The notes below the pieces were generated by a model that saw nothing but the letters and a program-made list of their open reading frames with translations, did no database searches and had not been told where the DNA came from. 64,000 nt of DNA from the NCBI RefSeq assembly GCF_011683915.1, contig NZ_JAAQPH010000014.1, forward strand, positions 62,001 to 126,000. The letters are read 5' to 3'. This document shows positions 33,544 through 42,493 of this stretch, in pieces. The DNA is from Pelagibius litoralis. GTDB lineage: Bacteria; Pseudomonadota; Alphaproteobacteria; Kiloniellales; Kiloniellaceae. The number at the start of each line of letters is the position of its first letter. The stretch's first letter is position 1. The position numbers were made by a program, and so were the translations under genes.

Positions 33544-35121
33544 CTAGAAGCGCAGCGCCTCGGCCTGCTTGGTATGCGGCAGAGCGCGCACCTTCCCCAG
33601 GACATCGGCGGGAATCGCCTCATCCAGCTCCAGCAGGGCAATGGCGTCGGACCCCCGCTCGGCACGGCCGAGGTGGAAGGTGGCGATGTTCACCCCGCCA
33701 TCGCCCAGCGTCGTACCGAGGGCGCCGATGAAACCGGGCTTGTCCTCGTTGGTGATGTAGAGCATGTGCGGTGTCAGGGTGGCCTCGACGGAGATGCCCT
33801 TTACCTCCACCAGCCGCGGCTTGTCGCTGCCGAAGAGAGTGCCGGCGACGCAGCGCTCGCCGCGCTCGGTCGTCACAGTCAGACGAATGAGCGTCTGGTA
33901 GTCGCAATCCCGCTCATGCTTCACCTCGGCGACGTCGATGTCGCGCTCACGCGCGACGATCGGCGCGTTGACCATGTTCACCGTATCCAGCATCGGCTGC
34001 AGCAACCCACAGAGCATCACCTGAGTCAGCGGCCGGGTGTTCAGATGGGCGACATCGCCTTCGTACTCGATGCGGGCCGAGGTCAGGCCGGTGCGGGTCA
34101 ACTGACCGGCAAAGCTGCCGAGCTGTTCGGCGAGCTGCATATAGGGGCCCAGGCGCTTGGCCTCCTCCGCCGAGAGGGAGGGCATGTTGAGCGCGTTGGT
34201 GACGGCGCCGGTGAGCAGGTAATCGGCCATCTGCTCGGCAACCTGCAGGGCAACCTTCTCCTGCGCCTCGGCCGTCGCGGCGCCCAGGTGCGGGGTCGCC
34301 ACCACCTGCTCCATTCCGAAGAGCACGTTTTCTTTGGCCGGCTCCTTGGCGAAGACGTCGAAGGCCGCGCCGGCGACATGACCGGATTCGATGGCGGCCT
34401 TCAGATCCTCTTCCACCACCAGACCGCCGCGCGCGCAGTTGATGATGCGCACGCCCGGTTTGGTCTTGGCCAGGGCCGCCGCATCGATGATGCCGCGGGT
34501 CTGGTCGGTCATCGGTACGTGCAAGGTGATGATGTCGGCGCGCGCCAGCAGCTCATCCAACTCGACCTTTTCGATATCAAGGTCTTCGGCCCGGTCCGGC
34601 GAGAGGAAAGGATCGAAGGCGATAACCCGCATGCGCAGGCCCTGGGCCCGCTCGACGACGATGGAGCCGATGTTGCCGCAGCCGATGACGCCCAACACCT
34701 TGCCGGTCAGCTCGGTGCCCATGAAGCGCGACTTCTCCCACTTGCCGGCGTGGGTCGAGCGGTCGGCGGCGGGGATCTGCCGGGCCGAAGCGAACATCAT
34801 CGCAATGGTGTGTTCGGCGGTAGTGATGGAATTGCCGTGCGGCGTGTTCATCACCACGATGCCCCGGCCCGTCGCCGCCGGGATATCGACATTGTCGACG
34901 CCGATGCCGGCGCGGCCGATGACCTTCAGGTTGTCCGCAGCAGCGATGATCTCCGCCGTCGCCTTGGTGGCGGAGCGGATGGCAAGGCCGTCGTAGGCGC
35001 CGATCTTCGCTTTCAGTTCCTCGGGCGCGAGCCCGGTATCGACATCCGTCTCGATGCCGCGCTCGCGGAAAATCTCCGCCGCACGCGGGCTCAACTTGTC
35101 TGAAATAAGGACCTTGGGCAT
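33544..35121 (-). CDS. serA: D-3-phosphoglycerate dehydrogenase
   Basis: 525 residues, the long three-domain form. The NAD-binding motif GKVLGVIGCGNIGSIVVERA and the dehydrogenase signature TRGIIDAAALAKTKPGVRII are present, followed by an intervening ASB domain and a C-terminal ACT domain (HMLYITNEDKPGFIGALGTT). It oxidises 3-phosphoglycerate to 3-phosphohydroxypyruvate, the first step of serine synthesis; the ACT domain suggests serine feedback. It lies about 105 bp after serC, which catalyses the next step. Confidence 0.96.
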   Translation of the reverse strand: MPKVLISDKLSPRAAEIFRERGIETDVDTGLAPEELKAKIGAYDGLAIRSATKATAEIIAAADNLKVIGRAGIGVDNVDIPAATGRGIVVMNTPHGNSITTAEHTIAMMFASARQIPAADRSTHAGKWEKSRFMGTELTGKVLGVIGCGNIGSIVVERAQGLRMRVIAFDPFLSPDRAEDLDIEKVELDELLARADIITLHVPMTDQTRGIIDAAALAKTKPGVRIINCARGGLVVEEDLKAAIESGHVAGAAFDVFAKEPAKENVLFGMEQVVATPHLGAATAEAQEKVALQVAEQMADYLLTGAVTNALNMPSLSAEEAKRLGPYMQLAEQLGSFAGQLTRTGLTSARIEYEGDVAHLNTRPLTQVMLCGLLQPMLDTVNMVNAPIVARERDIDVAEVKHERDCDYQTLIRLTVTTERGERCVAGTLFGSDKPRLVEVKGISVEATLTPHMLYITNEDKPGFIGALGTTLGDGGVNIATFHLGRAERGSDAIALLELDEAIPADVLGKVRALPHTKQAEALRF

Positions 35122-35226
35122 CTCTGTCTAAACCTCTCTTCGCGGTGCGCCAATTTCACCCAATTCATCGGAAGCTGGGGGGCGCGCCGTTGTTGTCTCA
35201 CGAAATGGTGCCGGGAAGAACGCGGA

Positions 35227-36396
35227 TCAGGCCGCCGCCTTCTCCGATTTCACAAGGCCGTAAGCCCAATCGAGCCAGGGCAGCAGCGCCTGCATGTCGG
35301 ACGCCTCGACCGTCGAGCCGCCCCAGAGACGCAGCCCCACCGGCGCGTCGCGATAGCCGCCGATGTCGAAGGCGATGCCCTCTTCCTCCAGCAGGGTCGC
35401 GATGCGCTTGGCCGCGGTGGATTGCCCGGCACCGTCCAGCGCCAGGAACCAGGGGTCGACGATCTTCAGGCAGATCGAGGTGGAGGAGCGGGTTTCCGCC
35501 CGCCCCGCCAGGAAATCCGCCCAAGACGACTGGGCGACCCAAGCCTCCACCGCCTGCAGGTTGGCTTGGGAGCGCGCGATCAGGGCCGGCAGGCCGCCGA
35601 TCTCCTCGGCCCAGCGCAGACCGTCCAGCGCGTCTTCCACCGCCAGCATGGAGGGGGTGTTGATGGTCTCGCCCTTGAAGATGCCCTCGATCAGCTTGCC
35701 GCCCTTGGTCAGGCGGAAGATCTTCGGCAAGGCGCGATCCGGCGTGAAGGACTCCAGCCGCTCGACAGCGCACGGCGAGAGCGCCAGCATGCCGTGGGCC
35801 GCCTCGCCGCCCAGCACTTTCTGCCAGGACCAGGTGATGACGTCGAGCTTGCCGGCCGGCAGCTCCATCGCGAAGGCCGCCGAGGTGGCGTCGCAGATCG
35901 TCAGCCCCTCGCGGTCGGCGGCGATCCAGTCGCCGTCGGGCAGTTTCACGCCGGAGGTGGTGCCGTTCCAGGGGAAGACCACATCGCGGTCGGCGCCGAT
36001 CTGGCCGAGGTCCGGCAATTCGCCATAGTCGGCTTCCAGCACTCGCAGGTCATCCAGCTTCAACTGCTTCTGGGCATCCGTCGCCCAGCCCTTGCCGAAG
36101 CTTTCCCAGGCCAGCACGTCGACGCCGCGCGGGCCGAGCAGCGACCACATGGCCATCTCCACCGCCCCGGTGTCGGAGGCCGGGACAATGCCCAGGCGAT
36201 AGTCCGCCGGCAGGCCGAGCAGCGCCTTGGAACGCTCGATCACCTCGGCCAGCTTGGCCTTACCGATTTTCGCCCGATGAGATCGACCCAACGCCGCATC
36301 GCCAAGGCCCGAGAGGGACCAGCCGGGCCGCTTCGCGCAGGGACCCGAGGAAAAGTTGGGATTACCAGGCCGTGTGGCCGGGCGGGCGGCGTTCAT
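35227..36396 (-). CDS. serC: Phosphoserine aminotransferase
   Basis: 389 residues from ATG 36396 with AGGAG upstream. The N-terminus [20 protein letters not shown] is the alphaproteobacterial form of the family. The PLP lysine is in [18 protein letters not shown], and the phosphate-binding region is near [14 protein letters not shown]. It converts 3-phosphohydroxypyruvate and glutamate to phosphoserine, and also serves pyridoxine synthesis. It heads the serC-serA unit. Confidence 0.95.
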   Translation of the reverse strand: MNAARPATRPGNPNFSSGPCAKRPGWSLSGLGDAALGRSHRAKIGKAKLAEVIERSKALLGLPADYRLGIVPASDTGAVEMAMWSLLGPRGVDVLAWESFGKGWATDAQKQLKLDDLRVLEADYGELPDLGQIGADRDVVFPWNGTTSGVKLPDGDWIAADREGLTICDATSAAFAMELPAGKLDVITWSWQKVLGGEAAHGMLALSPCAVERLESFTPDRALPKIFRLTKGGKLIEGIFKGETINTPSMLAVEDALDGLRWAEEIGGLPALIARSQANLQAVEAWVAQSSWADFLAGRAETRSSTSICLKIVDPWFLALDGAGQSTAAKRIATLLEEEGIAFDIGGYRDAPVGLRLWGGSTVEASDMQALLPWLDWAYGLVKSEKAAA

Positions 36397-36490
36397 AGCA
36401 CTGCTCCTAGGTTTGATCTGTCAGTCGCTCATGCGGAAGATCCGTCCGGTCCCCGCTTCAGAGGCAAAAGCGCCCCGAACTCACTTTTGA
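36397..36490 (-). ncRNA. Candidate structured leader upstream of serC
   Basis: The transcribed strand upstream of the serC ribosome site contains GCGG and CCGC enclosing a small hairpin CGGA-TCT-TCCG, then CATGAGCGACTGACAG. A structured RNA called the serC motif is known upstream of alphaproteobacterial serC genes. I recall its position but cannot confirm its consensus here, so the call rests on location and local pairing. Confidence 0.35.
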
Positions 36491-36728
36491 CCTGGAATTC
36501 CGGGACGCGCGCGGCGGGATACTAGCACTATGCTGCACCGCGTCAATTACCCATCCGCCGCTTTCCGGCGCCAAAGCGTCGCAGTTAGAAAACTTGACCG
36601 GAGAGACAGGAATCCAACAGCACAGACCCGACAGCCAAGTCATGCTGAAAGCTGAGTGTCGCAATACCTCTCCTGCGCAGGCCAATAACCACGACGCGCC
36701 AGGTCATGTAGCGCTAGACTTCGTCGTC
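36491..36728. other. Divergent intergenic region
   Basis: Sequence between the serC leader and the plus-strand membrane protein gene. It should carry the serC promoter and that of the divergent gene. No convincing coding frame and no clear -35/-10 pair was identified. Confidence 0.4.
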
Positions 36729-37682
36729 ATGACAGCGTCCGCCGACCCTTCCGCATCAGGTCTTCAACGGCCCGTTCTCTTCGCCGCCTTCCTGGTCGGG
36801 GCGGAGATTCTGCTGATCACCGGGGCGGCCGGGTTCTTCCGGGCGATGAATGCGGATATCCCCGACAACCTGCTGGACGGGCTGCTGCCGGCGCCCGGCG
36901 ACGCGACACTGCGCGCCGAGGCGCTGCACGCGCGCCTTGCCTGGATCGCCAGTGTGGTCGTCGCTCTCTTCGCCGCTGTCGGCGCCACGCTGCTGGCGGT
37001 CACCAAGATCCTGAAGGAGGCCGCGCCGCTGCGCCGCCGGCTGCTCATCGCCCTGGTCGGCCTGGCCTTCGTCACCGCCCTGGTCGCGACCCTCTCGGAC
37101 GTTTCCCGCGAAGTACTGCAGGTGCCAATTCTTGAGCCGACCCTCGGCCGCTGGACCGTCGGCGGCATCGCGGTGGCGACGACCTTTGCGGAAATCCGCC
37201 AGTTGGTGAACGCCCTCTTCTCCGCCGCCACCGTCGCCCTTGTCCTCGCCCTGGCCGCGCGCGCCGGCATCGGGGCAACCTACGAACAGATACAGGGCCG
37301 GGCGATATCGCTGCAGGCGCGCCGCGCCGATCTTCATGAATTGCTGCTGGCGGCGGCGGCGGTGCTGGTCTCCATCGTCATCACCATGGCCGCCTGGCTG
37401 ACCTGGCCGACGGCGGGCCTGGCGGAAGACTCCGCCGCCTTCATCACCATCACCCACCTCGGCCAGGGGATCGGTCTCTACTGGGGGATCGTCTTTTCCC
37501 TCTGCCTGGTGCTGGCCTATCTGCCCTGCGTCGCCTACCTGAAACACCTGGCCGCCGGCGAAGCCGGGACGCCCGCGGCGACCGGCGAGAGCGCGGCTGC
37601 CCGTCAGGTTAAACTACTGAAAGACGTGGTGGCGCTGCTCAGCCCCTTCCTCTCGGCGCTGGTCCCGGTGTTCCTGATCTAG
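36729..37682 (+). CDS. Hypothetical polytopic membrane protein
   Basis: 317 residues from ATG 36729 (MTASADPSASG); a longer frame from 36594 adds a hydrophilic tail unlikely to be real. About six hydrophobic helices are visible: LFAAFLVGAEILLITGAAGF, WIASVVVALFAAVGATLLAV, LLIALVGLAFVTALVATL, LVNALFSAATVALVLALAA, LLLAAAAVLVSIVITMAAWL and GIVFSLCLVLAYLPCVAYL. A soluble segment with RAISLQARRADLHELLLA sits in the middle. I do not recognise a family. Its stop overlaps the convergent MaoC gene by 4 bp. Confidence 0.7.
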   Translation: MTASADPSASGLQRPVLFAAFLVGAEILLITGAAGFFRAMNADIPDNLLDGLLPAPGDATLRAEALHARLAWIASVVVALFAAVGATLLAVTKILKEAAPLRRRLLIALVGLAFVTALVATLSDVSREVLQVPILEPTLGRWTVGGIAVATTFAEIRQLVNALFSAATVALVLALAARAGIGATYEQIQGRAISLQARRADLHELLLAAAAVLVSIVITMAAWLTWPTAGLAEDSAAFITITHLGQGIGLYWGIVFSLCLVLAYLPCVAYLKHLAAGEAGTPAATGESAAARQVKLLKDVVALLSPFLSALVPVFLI

Positions 37683-38128
37683 GATGCTTTCCTTGCAAGG
37701 ATATGGATAGCGGTGAAGGTCATCACCGGCTGGCCGTCCTGGTTGGTGACGGTGTAGTCCATCAGCAGGGTGCCGCGGTCGGGTTTGGAACGCGAAGGAC
37801 GCATCTCCTTCACCTTGCCGGCGACCCGCAGCGTGTCGCCCGGCCTGACCGGCCTGAGCCAGCGCAGTTCGTCGAAGCCGGGTGAGCCCATGGAACAGGC
37901 ATTGATGACGTTGGCCTGATAGAACAGGCGAAACGCCAGGGACAGGGTCTGGAAGCCCGAGGCGATGAGGCCGTTGAACGGCCCCTCGGCGGCAGCTTCT
38001 TTATCCAGATGAAAGGGCTGAGGATCGTAGAGCAGCGCGAAGTCGAGGATCTGTGTTTCGCTGAGGGTCGCGCCCTTGCTGTGGAACTGCTGGCCGGTTT
38101 CGAAATCGTCGAAGTAAAGCTCCTGCAC
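37679..38128 (-). CDS. MaoC-like hotdog dehydratase
   Basis: 149 residues from GTG 38128 (reading MQELYFDDFETGQQFHSKGA) with AGAGG upstream; a TTG at 38149 would add seven. It has the single-hotdog MaoC pattern: FALLYDPQPFHLDKEAA with the Asp/His catalytic pair, then FNGLIASGFQTLSLAFRLFY and DELRWLRPVRPGDTLRV. MaoC-family proteins hydrate or dehydrate enoyl-CoA type thioesters. The substrate is not known. It lies downstream of the GNAT gene on the same strand. Confidence 0.85.
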   Translation of the reverse strand: MQELYFDDFETGQQFHSKGATLSETQILDFALLYDPQPFHLDKEAAAEGPFNGLIASGFQTLSLAFRLFYQANVINACSMGSPGFDELRWLRPVRPGDTLRVAGKVKEMRPSRSKPDRGTLLMDYTVTNQDGQPVMTFTAIHILARKAS

Positions 38129-38175
38129 CGCGGTGCACCTCTCTTGCAATTGGCGTTCTGTCGAAGGGTGTTGGA

Positions 38176-38673
38176 TCAGGCTGTGACCGGGGCGGTCAGA
38201 TCGCGTTCAAGAAGCCGCACGTCATCCTCCGGGTTCCCGGTCCGCGACGTTTCGGCAAACCCCAGGCTGGCGTAAAGCCGGCGCGCTTCGGCCATGAAGC
38301 CGAGGGTCTCCAGCGACATCTGCTTGTAGCCCGCCGCCCGCGCCGCGTGCAGCGCGGTCTCGGCCAGGCGGCGCCCGAGCCTGCGTCCGCGATAGCCTTC
38401 ACGCACCCAAAGCCGCTTCATCTCGCAAATCTGGGGCGCCAGAGGGCGATAGCCGACACAGCCGGCCGGTTCGCCGTCCACCCAGGCCAGCCAGAGCCCG
38501 CCCCCCGGCGGCGCATAGTCCCCCGGCAGGCCGGCCAGTTCCGCTTCGAAATCCTGAAGACAATAGTCGACCTGCAGCCAGCCGGCGTATTCGCGAAAGA
38601 TCGCGCGCACCAGGTCCATGTCGTCCGGCCCGGCCGGGCCGATCTGAACGCCGGGGAATTGCACGCCGGTCAT
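38176..38673 (-). CDS. GNAT-family N-acetyltransferase
   Basis: 165 residues. The acetyl-CoA binding motif A is seen as MKRLWVREGYRGRRLGRRLA (pattern R-x-x-G-x-G/A-x-x-L), followed by AAGYKQMSLETLGFMAEAR and RLYASLGFAET, the usual C-terminal part. It transfers an acetyl group from acetyl-CoA to an unknown amine. Its start overlaps the cupin gene's stop by 4 bp (ATGA), so translation is probably coupled. Confidence 0.88.
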   Translation of the reverse strand: MTGVQFPGVQIGPAGPDDMDLVRAIFREYAGWLQVDYCLQDFEAELAGLPGDYAPPGGGLWLAWVDGEPAGCVGYRPLAPQICEMKRLWVREGYRGRRLGRRLAETALHAARAAGYKQMSLETLGFMAEARRLYASLGFAETSRTGNPEDDVRLLERDLTAPVTA

Positions 38674-39152
38674 TCGTAGGGTTCGCCGTTCTTGCGGTGG
38701 AAGATTTGATTACCGTCCTTCGCCGCCGGCAGGAACAGATCGATGTCGGGATAGTGCACTTCGTCGGAATCCGACCGGTCGCCGATCTCCAGATAGGCCG
38801 CCCAGGCATCACTGCGGTTCACCAGTTGATGGCCGTCCTCGCGCCCGGCCGGAAAGCCCGCCGCCATGCCCGCCGTCAGGTTCTGCTCGCCGGCATCGCT
38901 GACAAGCACCAGCGCGCCCTCCAGCACATAGACGAACTCATCCTCGTGGCTATGCCAGTGGCGCTGCGCGGAGGCCGCCCCCGGCGGCAGGCGCACCAGG
39001 TTGACGCCGTAGCGGGTGAGGCCCAGGGGATCGCCCAGCGCGCGCTTCTCCCGCGCGCCGCAGGCATCGCGAAAAGGGGCGGGATAGCCGGAGCCCAGGC
39101 GCGGCTCAAGGCTCATGGGATCCAGCGCAGGGGCTTTCAGGTCCTTGCTCAT
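38670..39152 (-). CDS. Cupin-domain protein
   Basis: 160 residues from ATG 39152 with AAAGGAG upstream. Cupin motif 1 is clear, HWHSHEDEFVYVLEGALVL, with the metal-binding His, His and Glu. Motif 2 is around FPAGREDGHQLVNRS. Single small cupins include isomerases, dioxygenases and storage-type regulators, so function cannot be assigned. It is translationally coupled to the GNAT gene; the PhzF gene is 43 bp upstream on the same strand. Confidence 0.85.
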   Translation of the reverse strand: MSKDLKAPALDPMSLEPRLGSGYPAPFRDACGAREKRALGDPLGLTRYGVNLVRLPPGAASAQRHWHSHEDEFVYVLEGALVLVSDAGEQNLTAGMAAGFPAGREDGHQLVNRSDAWAAYLEIGDRSDSDEVHYPDIDLFLPAAKDGNQIFHRKNGEPYE

Positions 39153-39194
39153 AGCGCTCCTTTCGCATGTTGTTTCTGCCAATCCGGCAGCAGT

Positions 39195-39977
39195 TTACAC
39201 GCGAATGCGCCCTTCGAGATAGGGGGTCACCCGTCCGGACAGCAACACCCGCTCACCCCGGTCCTCGACCGTCAGTTTGCCGCCTCTTGCGGAAATCTGC
39301 CGCGCCTCCATCACCGTTTTGCCCAGCCTTTCGGCCCAGTAGGGCGTCAGCACACAATGCGCCGAGCCGGTGACGGGATCTTCGGGGATACCGGCATGGG
39401 GGGCGAAAAAGCGCGACACGAAATCGCAGTCGTCGCCGGGCGCGGTCACGATCAGACCGTCGGCGGGCAGGCGCGACACCCTTTCCAGATGCGGTTCGAC
39501 GTCACGCACCGCCGTTTCGTCGGCCAGGACGGCCATCATCTTCCCTGCCTTCAGGACCGCTTGCGGCTGCACGCCCAGAGCCTCGAACACGGCGCCTTTG
39601 TCGTCAAAAGGCTCAGGCCGGCTGACCGGAAAATCCAAGGTGAAGACCTCGCCGCGGCGGGTGACCAGCAGGGGCCCGCTGGCGGAATCGAAAAGCACTT
39701 TCTCGACGCCCGGGTTGATGTGCCTAGCGATCACATAGGCGCTGGCCAGGGTCGCGTGGCCGCAGAGCGACACCTCGATCTTCGGGGTGAACCAGCGCAG
39801 ATGATAGCCGGTGGCGTTGGCCACGAAGAACGCCGTCTCCGAGAGGTTGTTCTCAAAGGCGATGGCCTGCATGGTTTCGCTCGGCAGCCAAGCGTCCAAC
39901 GGACAAATCCCCGCCGGATTGCCGCCGAAGGCGACATCTGTGAAGGCATCGACATGATAGAACGCAATCTCGGTCAT
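39195..39977 (-). CDS. PhzF-family isomerase-like protein
   Basis: 260 residues with ATG 39977. Family marks include the N-terminal HVDAFTDVAFGGNPAGIC, the active-site Glu in NNLSETAFFV, LRWFTPKIEVSLCGHATLA, and EDPVTGSAHCVLTPYW near the C-terminus. PhzF catalyses an isomerisation in phenazine synthesis, but most relatives, such as YddE, act in unknown pathways. No phenazine genes are nearby. Confidence 0.9.
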   Translation of the reverse strand: MTEIAFYHVDAFTDVAFGGNPAGICPLDAWLPSETMQAIAFENNLSETAFFVANATGYHLRWFTPKIEVSLCGHATLASAYVIARHINPGVEKVLFDSASGPLLVTRRGEVFTLDFPVSRPEPFDDKGAVFEALGVQPQAVLKAGKMMAVLADETAVRDVEPHLERVSRLPADGLIVTAPGDDCDFVSRFFAPHAGIPEDPVTGSAHCVLTPYWAERLGKTVMEARQISARGGKLTVEDRGERVLLSGRVTPYLEGRIRV

Positions 39978-40010
39978 TGAGGGCTTCCCGTGTTGAGAGT
40001 TTCCTGTGTT

Positions 40011-40259
40011 TCAGGCCCGCCAGAAGGGCTTGCGGATTTCCGGTTCAAGGTCGGCGCGGCTTAAGGCGATATCCCCCAACTGCCGGTCATCCATCCCGGC
40101 CAGCCTGCTGCGATCGCTGCTGCGCTCCTGCCAGGTTGCCAGCAAGTCCAGAATGCCCAGCAGCCAGACGCCCGGCAACGCCCCGAAACGACGTCGTATT
40201 GGGCTTTCTCTCCTGTCCAGCCTACCAAGGGGGACAGGAGGCTTTGATATTGTATGCAT
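40011..40259 (-). CDS. DUF1127 small protein
   Basis: 82 residues from ATG 40259 with GGAGGATTG upstream. The C-terminal half carries the DUF1127 pattern: LLATWQERSSDRSRLAGMDD, then RQLGDIALSRADLE. Members of this family are small, basic and often stress- or nutrient-controlled; some affect phosphate, RNA or carbon metabolism in Alphaproteobacteria. It is divergent from the MocR gene, whose product may control it. Confidence 0.85.
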   Translation of the reverse strand: MHTISKPPVPLGRLDRRESPIRRRFGALPGVWLLGILDLLATWQERSSDRSRLAGMDDRQLGDIALSRADLEPEIRKPFWRA

Positions 40260-40280
40260 TCAATCCTCCTATCTAGCCTT

Positions 40281-40350
40281 ATTGTGTCCATTATAACCCT
40301 CCGAATTGTCTTAGTTGTTGCCGTGTAGGCAGGTCAATTGTATTATTGTC
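40281..40350. promoter_or_regulatory. Candidate MocR operator region
   Basis: The 94 bp between the divergent DUF1127 and MocR genes contain ATTGT four times in one direction, at 40281, 40305, 40337 and 40345, in AT-rich DNA. MocR/GabR-type regulators often bind directly repeated short boxes in such divergent promoters. Assignment is inference. Confidence 0.4.
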
Positions 40351-40353
40351 ATC

Positions 40354-41742
40354 ATGACAAAATGGACCCCGCAGATCGCTGAGGCCGCCGGGCCGCGCTA
40401 CATCGCCATCGCCGATGCCCTGGCCGGCGACATAACCGGAGGGCGCCTGAAACCGGGTGACCGCCTGCCGACCCACCGTGATTTGGCCTGGCATCTGGGG
40501 GTGACGGTGGGAACGGTCAGCCGCGCCTATGCCGAGGCGGAGCGCCGGGGCCTGACGTCAGGCGAGGTCGGCCGCGGTACTTTCGTGAATGCGCCGGCCA
40601 GCAACGAGCACCTGCATCGTTGGAACGACGCCCCGGCGGGCATGATCCCGATGCGCTCCTCCTTTCCCATCCCCTGCCCGGAGGAAAGCGCCATAGCCGA
40701 GGTGATGGCGCGCTGTGCGGCGGACCCGCGAGCGATGGAGATGCTGGGATATCAGCCACAGCGCGGCCTGGCCGAACACCGCCAGGCCGGGGCCGAGTGG
40801 ATTACGCAGAATGGATTTGAGGTCACGGCCGATCAGGTGACCATCACCGCCGGCGCGCATCACGGCATGCTGGTGGTCCTGGCCGCGGTCACCCGGCCTG
40901 GCGATCACATCGTCGCCGATTGCCTGACCTATCCGGGTATGCTCAGCCTGGCGCGGCTGCTGGGACTGCGCCTCGACGGCCTGGCGCGCGACCGTGACGG
41001 CCCCCTGCCCGATGCTTTCGAAGATGCCTGCCGCGCGCATGACGTAAAGGCGATCTATCTCTGCCCGACACTGCATAATCCGACCAGCGTCACCATCCCC
41101 GACGAACGCCGCCGCGCCCTTGCAGCCGTCGCCCAGCGCTACAACGTGGCAATTGTCGAAGATGACGTCTTCGGCTTTCTCGTCGACGACCGGCCGGCCC
41201 CGGTCTCCGCCCATGCGCCTGAGCTGGGCCACTACATCGTCGGCATCTCCAAAACCATATCGGCTGGTTTGCGCATCGGTTTCGTGGTCTCCCCCGACGA
41301 CATCCAGGCCCGGCTGAGCCAGGCCATCAATGCCACCTGCTGGATGGCCTGCCCGTTGACCGCAGAGATCGCCGCCGAACTGATACGCAGTGGTGTGGCT
41401 GCAAAGGTTGCCGCGGGACGGCGGCGCGCCGCCGCCGAACGACGCCGCCTGGCCCTGGAAGCCTTCGACGGTTGGGATTTCGAATGCGATCCGGGTGCCA
41501 ACTTCCTCTGGCTCAACCTGCCCGACCCCTGGCGCTCCAACGAATTCGTCGCTGAGGCGGAGCGCCGCGGAGTACTGGTCACCCCCGGCGATGTGTTTCA
41601 GGTGGGACGGCGTGACAGCATCCATGCGGTGCGGGTCTGCTTCGGGCCGCCACGCGATGACGACACGCTGCGCCGCGGCCTGAAAATCCTCGCCGGGCAG
41701 TTGCGCGAAGGCCCCTCTTACGCCTTCAGCAGCATGGTCTGA
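40354..41742 (+). CDS. MocR/GabR-type regulator (GntR wHTH fused to aminotransferase)
   Basis: 462 residues from ATG 40354. The N-terminal 75 residues form a GntR winged helix (LKPGDRLPTHRDLAWHLGVT, VGTVSRAYAEAERRGLTSGE). The rest is a class I aminotransferase fold with EDDVFGFLVDDR and the PLP lysine in GISKTISAGLRIGFVVS. Such proteins sense an amine or amino acid through PLP and usually control a divergent gene and themselves. The divergent DUF1127 gene, and possibly PhzF, are candidate targets. Confidence 0.92.
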   Translation: MTKWTPQIAEAAGPRYIAIADALAGDITGGRLKPGDRLPTHRDLAWHLGVTVGTVSRAYAEAERRGLTSGEVGRGTFVNAPASNEHLHRWNDAPAGMIPMRSSFPIPCPEESAIAEVMARCAADPRAMEMLGYQPQRGLAEHRQAGAEWITQNGFEVTADQVTITAGAHHGMLVVLAAVTRPGDHIVADCLTYPGMLSLARLLGLRLDGLARDRDGPLPDAFEDACRAHDVKAIYLCPTLHNPTSVTIPDERRRALAAVAQRYNVAIVEDDVFGFLVDDRPAPVSAHAPELGHYIVGISKTISAGLRIGFVVSPDDIQARLSQAINATCWMACPLTAEIAAELIRSGVAAKVAAGRRRAAAERRRLALEAFDGWDFECDPGANFLWLNLPDPWRSNEFVAEAERRGVLVTPGDVFQVGRRDSIHAVRVCFGPPRDDDTLRRGLKILAGQLREGPSYAFSSMV

Positions 41743-41940
41743 AGCACAGCCGGAAGCCGCCGCACCTTCCTTCTTTCAAATTTGCTTTTCGAGCCTGCTG
41801 GGCTTCTTTGGAAAAGCGCACTTGAACCCTTTCGAGACGGCCCACGACGCAGTAAAAGGTCCTTCCTTGCAGGCAGCCGCCAGATGGCGCCCGCAATGAA
41901 GAAGAAGCAGGGCTGCACCTGAAAGGTCAAAACCGGATCC

Positions 41941-42462
41941 ATGCTGAAAACCCTCAACCAGCCGGTCGTGCTGCTGATCGGAGCGCTCACCCTTTCCGGC
42001 TGCTACAGGTTTGTCGAGCCGCCGCCCATCCAGGGTGAAATGGTCAGGATGGCGGATACCGAATTCGGACAGTTCATCCGCCAACACGTGGAAGATATCC
42101 CCGACACCAAGCAGACAAGAGAACTGAGAGCGGACATTCTTTCAAACCCCCGGGTCCATGTTGTTTCTGACGACTTTCTGATTCACCAAAGGCAATCGAA
42201 AGAAGACTCAGCCTGGGAACTCGTGATGATGACAAAGGACGATCATCACCTGGTGTTTTGCGATTTTATGGAACACCAGAGCGTCGAGATTCCTGAAGGC
42301 GCCCCTGCGCGGGCGGATAAAGGGACCCAAACAGACTCCCTGCTCGCTTCAGGTTCTCCGGAAAATCTGAAACGATTTGTGCTGAGCCTGTCCGCTACGG
42401 CACCCGACGCCTGCCTGACACTGCCCTTCGCGGATGCGCCGGAAGCCGAAGCGTCACAGTGA
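41941..42462 (+). CDS. Putative lipoprotein
   Basis: 173 residues starting MLKTLNQPVVLLIGALTLSGC, with lipobox LSGC and Cys21 as the lipidation site. The mature part is hydrophilic, with VHVVSDDFLIHQRQSKEDSA and DDHHLVFCDFMEHQSVEIP. No family is recognised. The ribosome site is weak. It stands alone after the MocR gene and converges with glmM. Confidence 0.65.
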   Translation: MLKTLNQPVVLLIGALTLSGCYRFVEPPPIQGEMVRMADTEFGQFIRQHVEDIPDTKQTRELRADILSNPRVHVVSDDFLIHQRQSKEDSAWELVMMTKDDHHLVFCDFMEHQSVEIPEGAPARADKGTQTDSLLASGSPENLKRFVLSLSATAPDACLTLPFADAPEAEASQ

Positions 42463-42493
42463 TTTTTCGATACTGCTAAAGGTTGGCCGGCGC

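Noticed and set aside
33574-35103. 509-codon plus-strand frame
   Set aside because: Antisense of serA; His/Gln/Arg-rich composition typical of a mirrored frame in GC-rich DNA.
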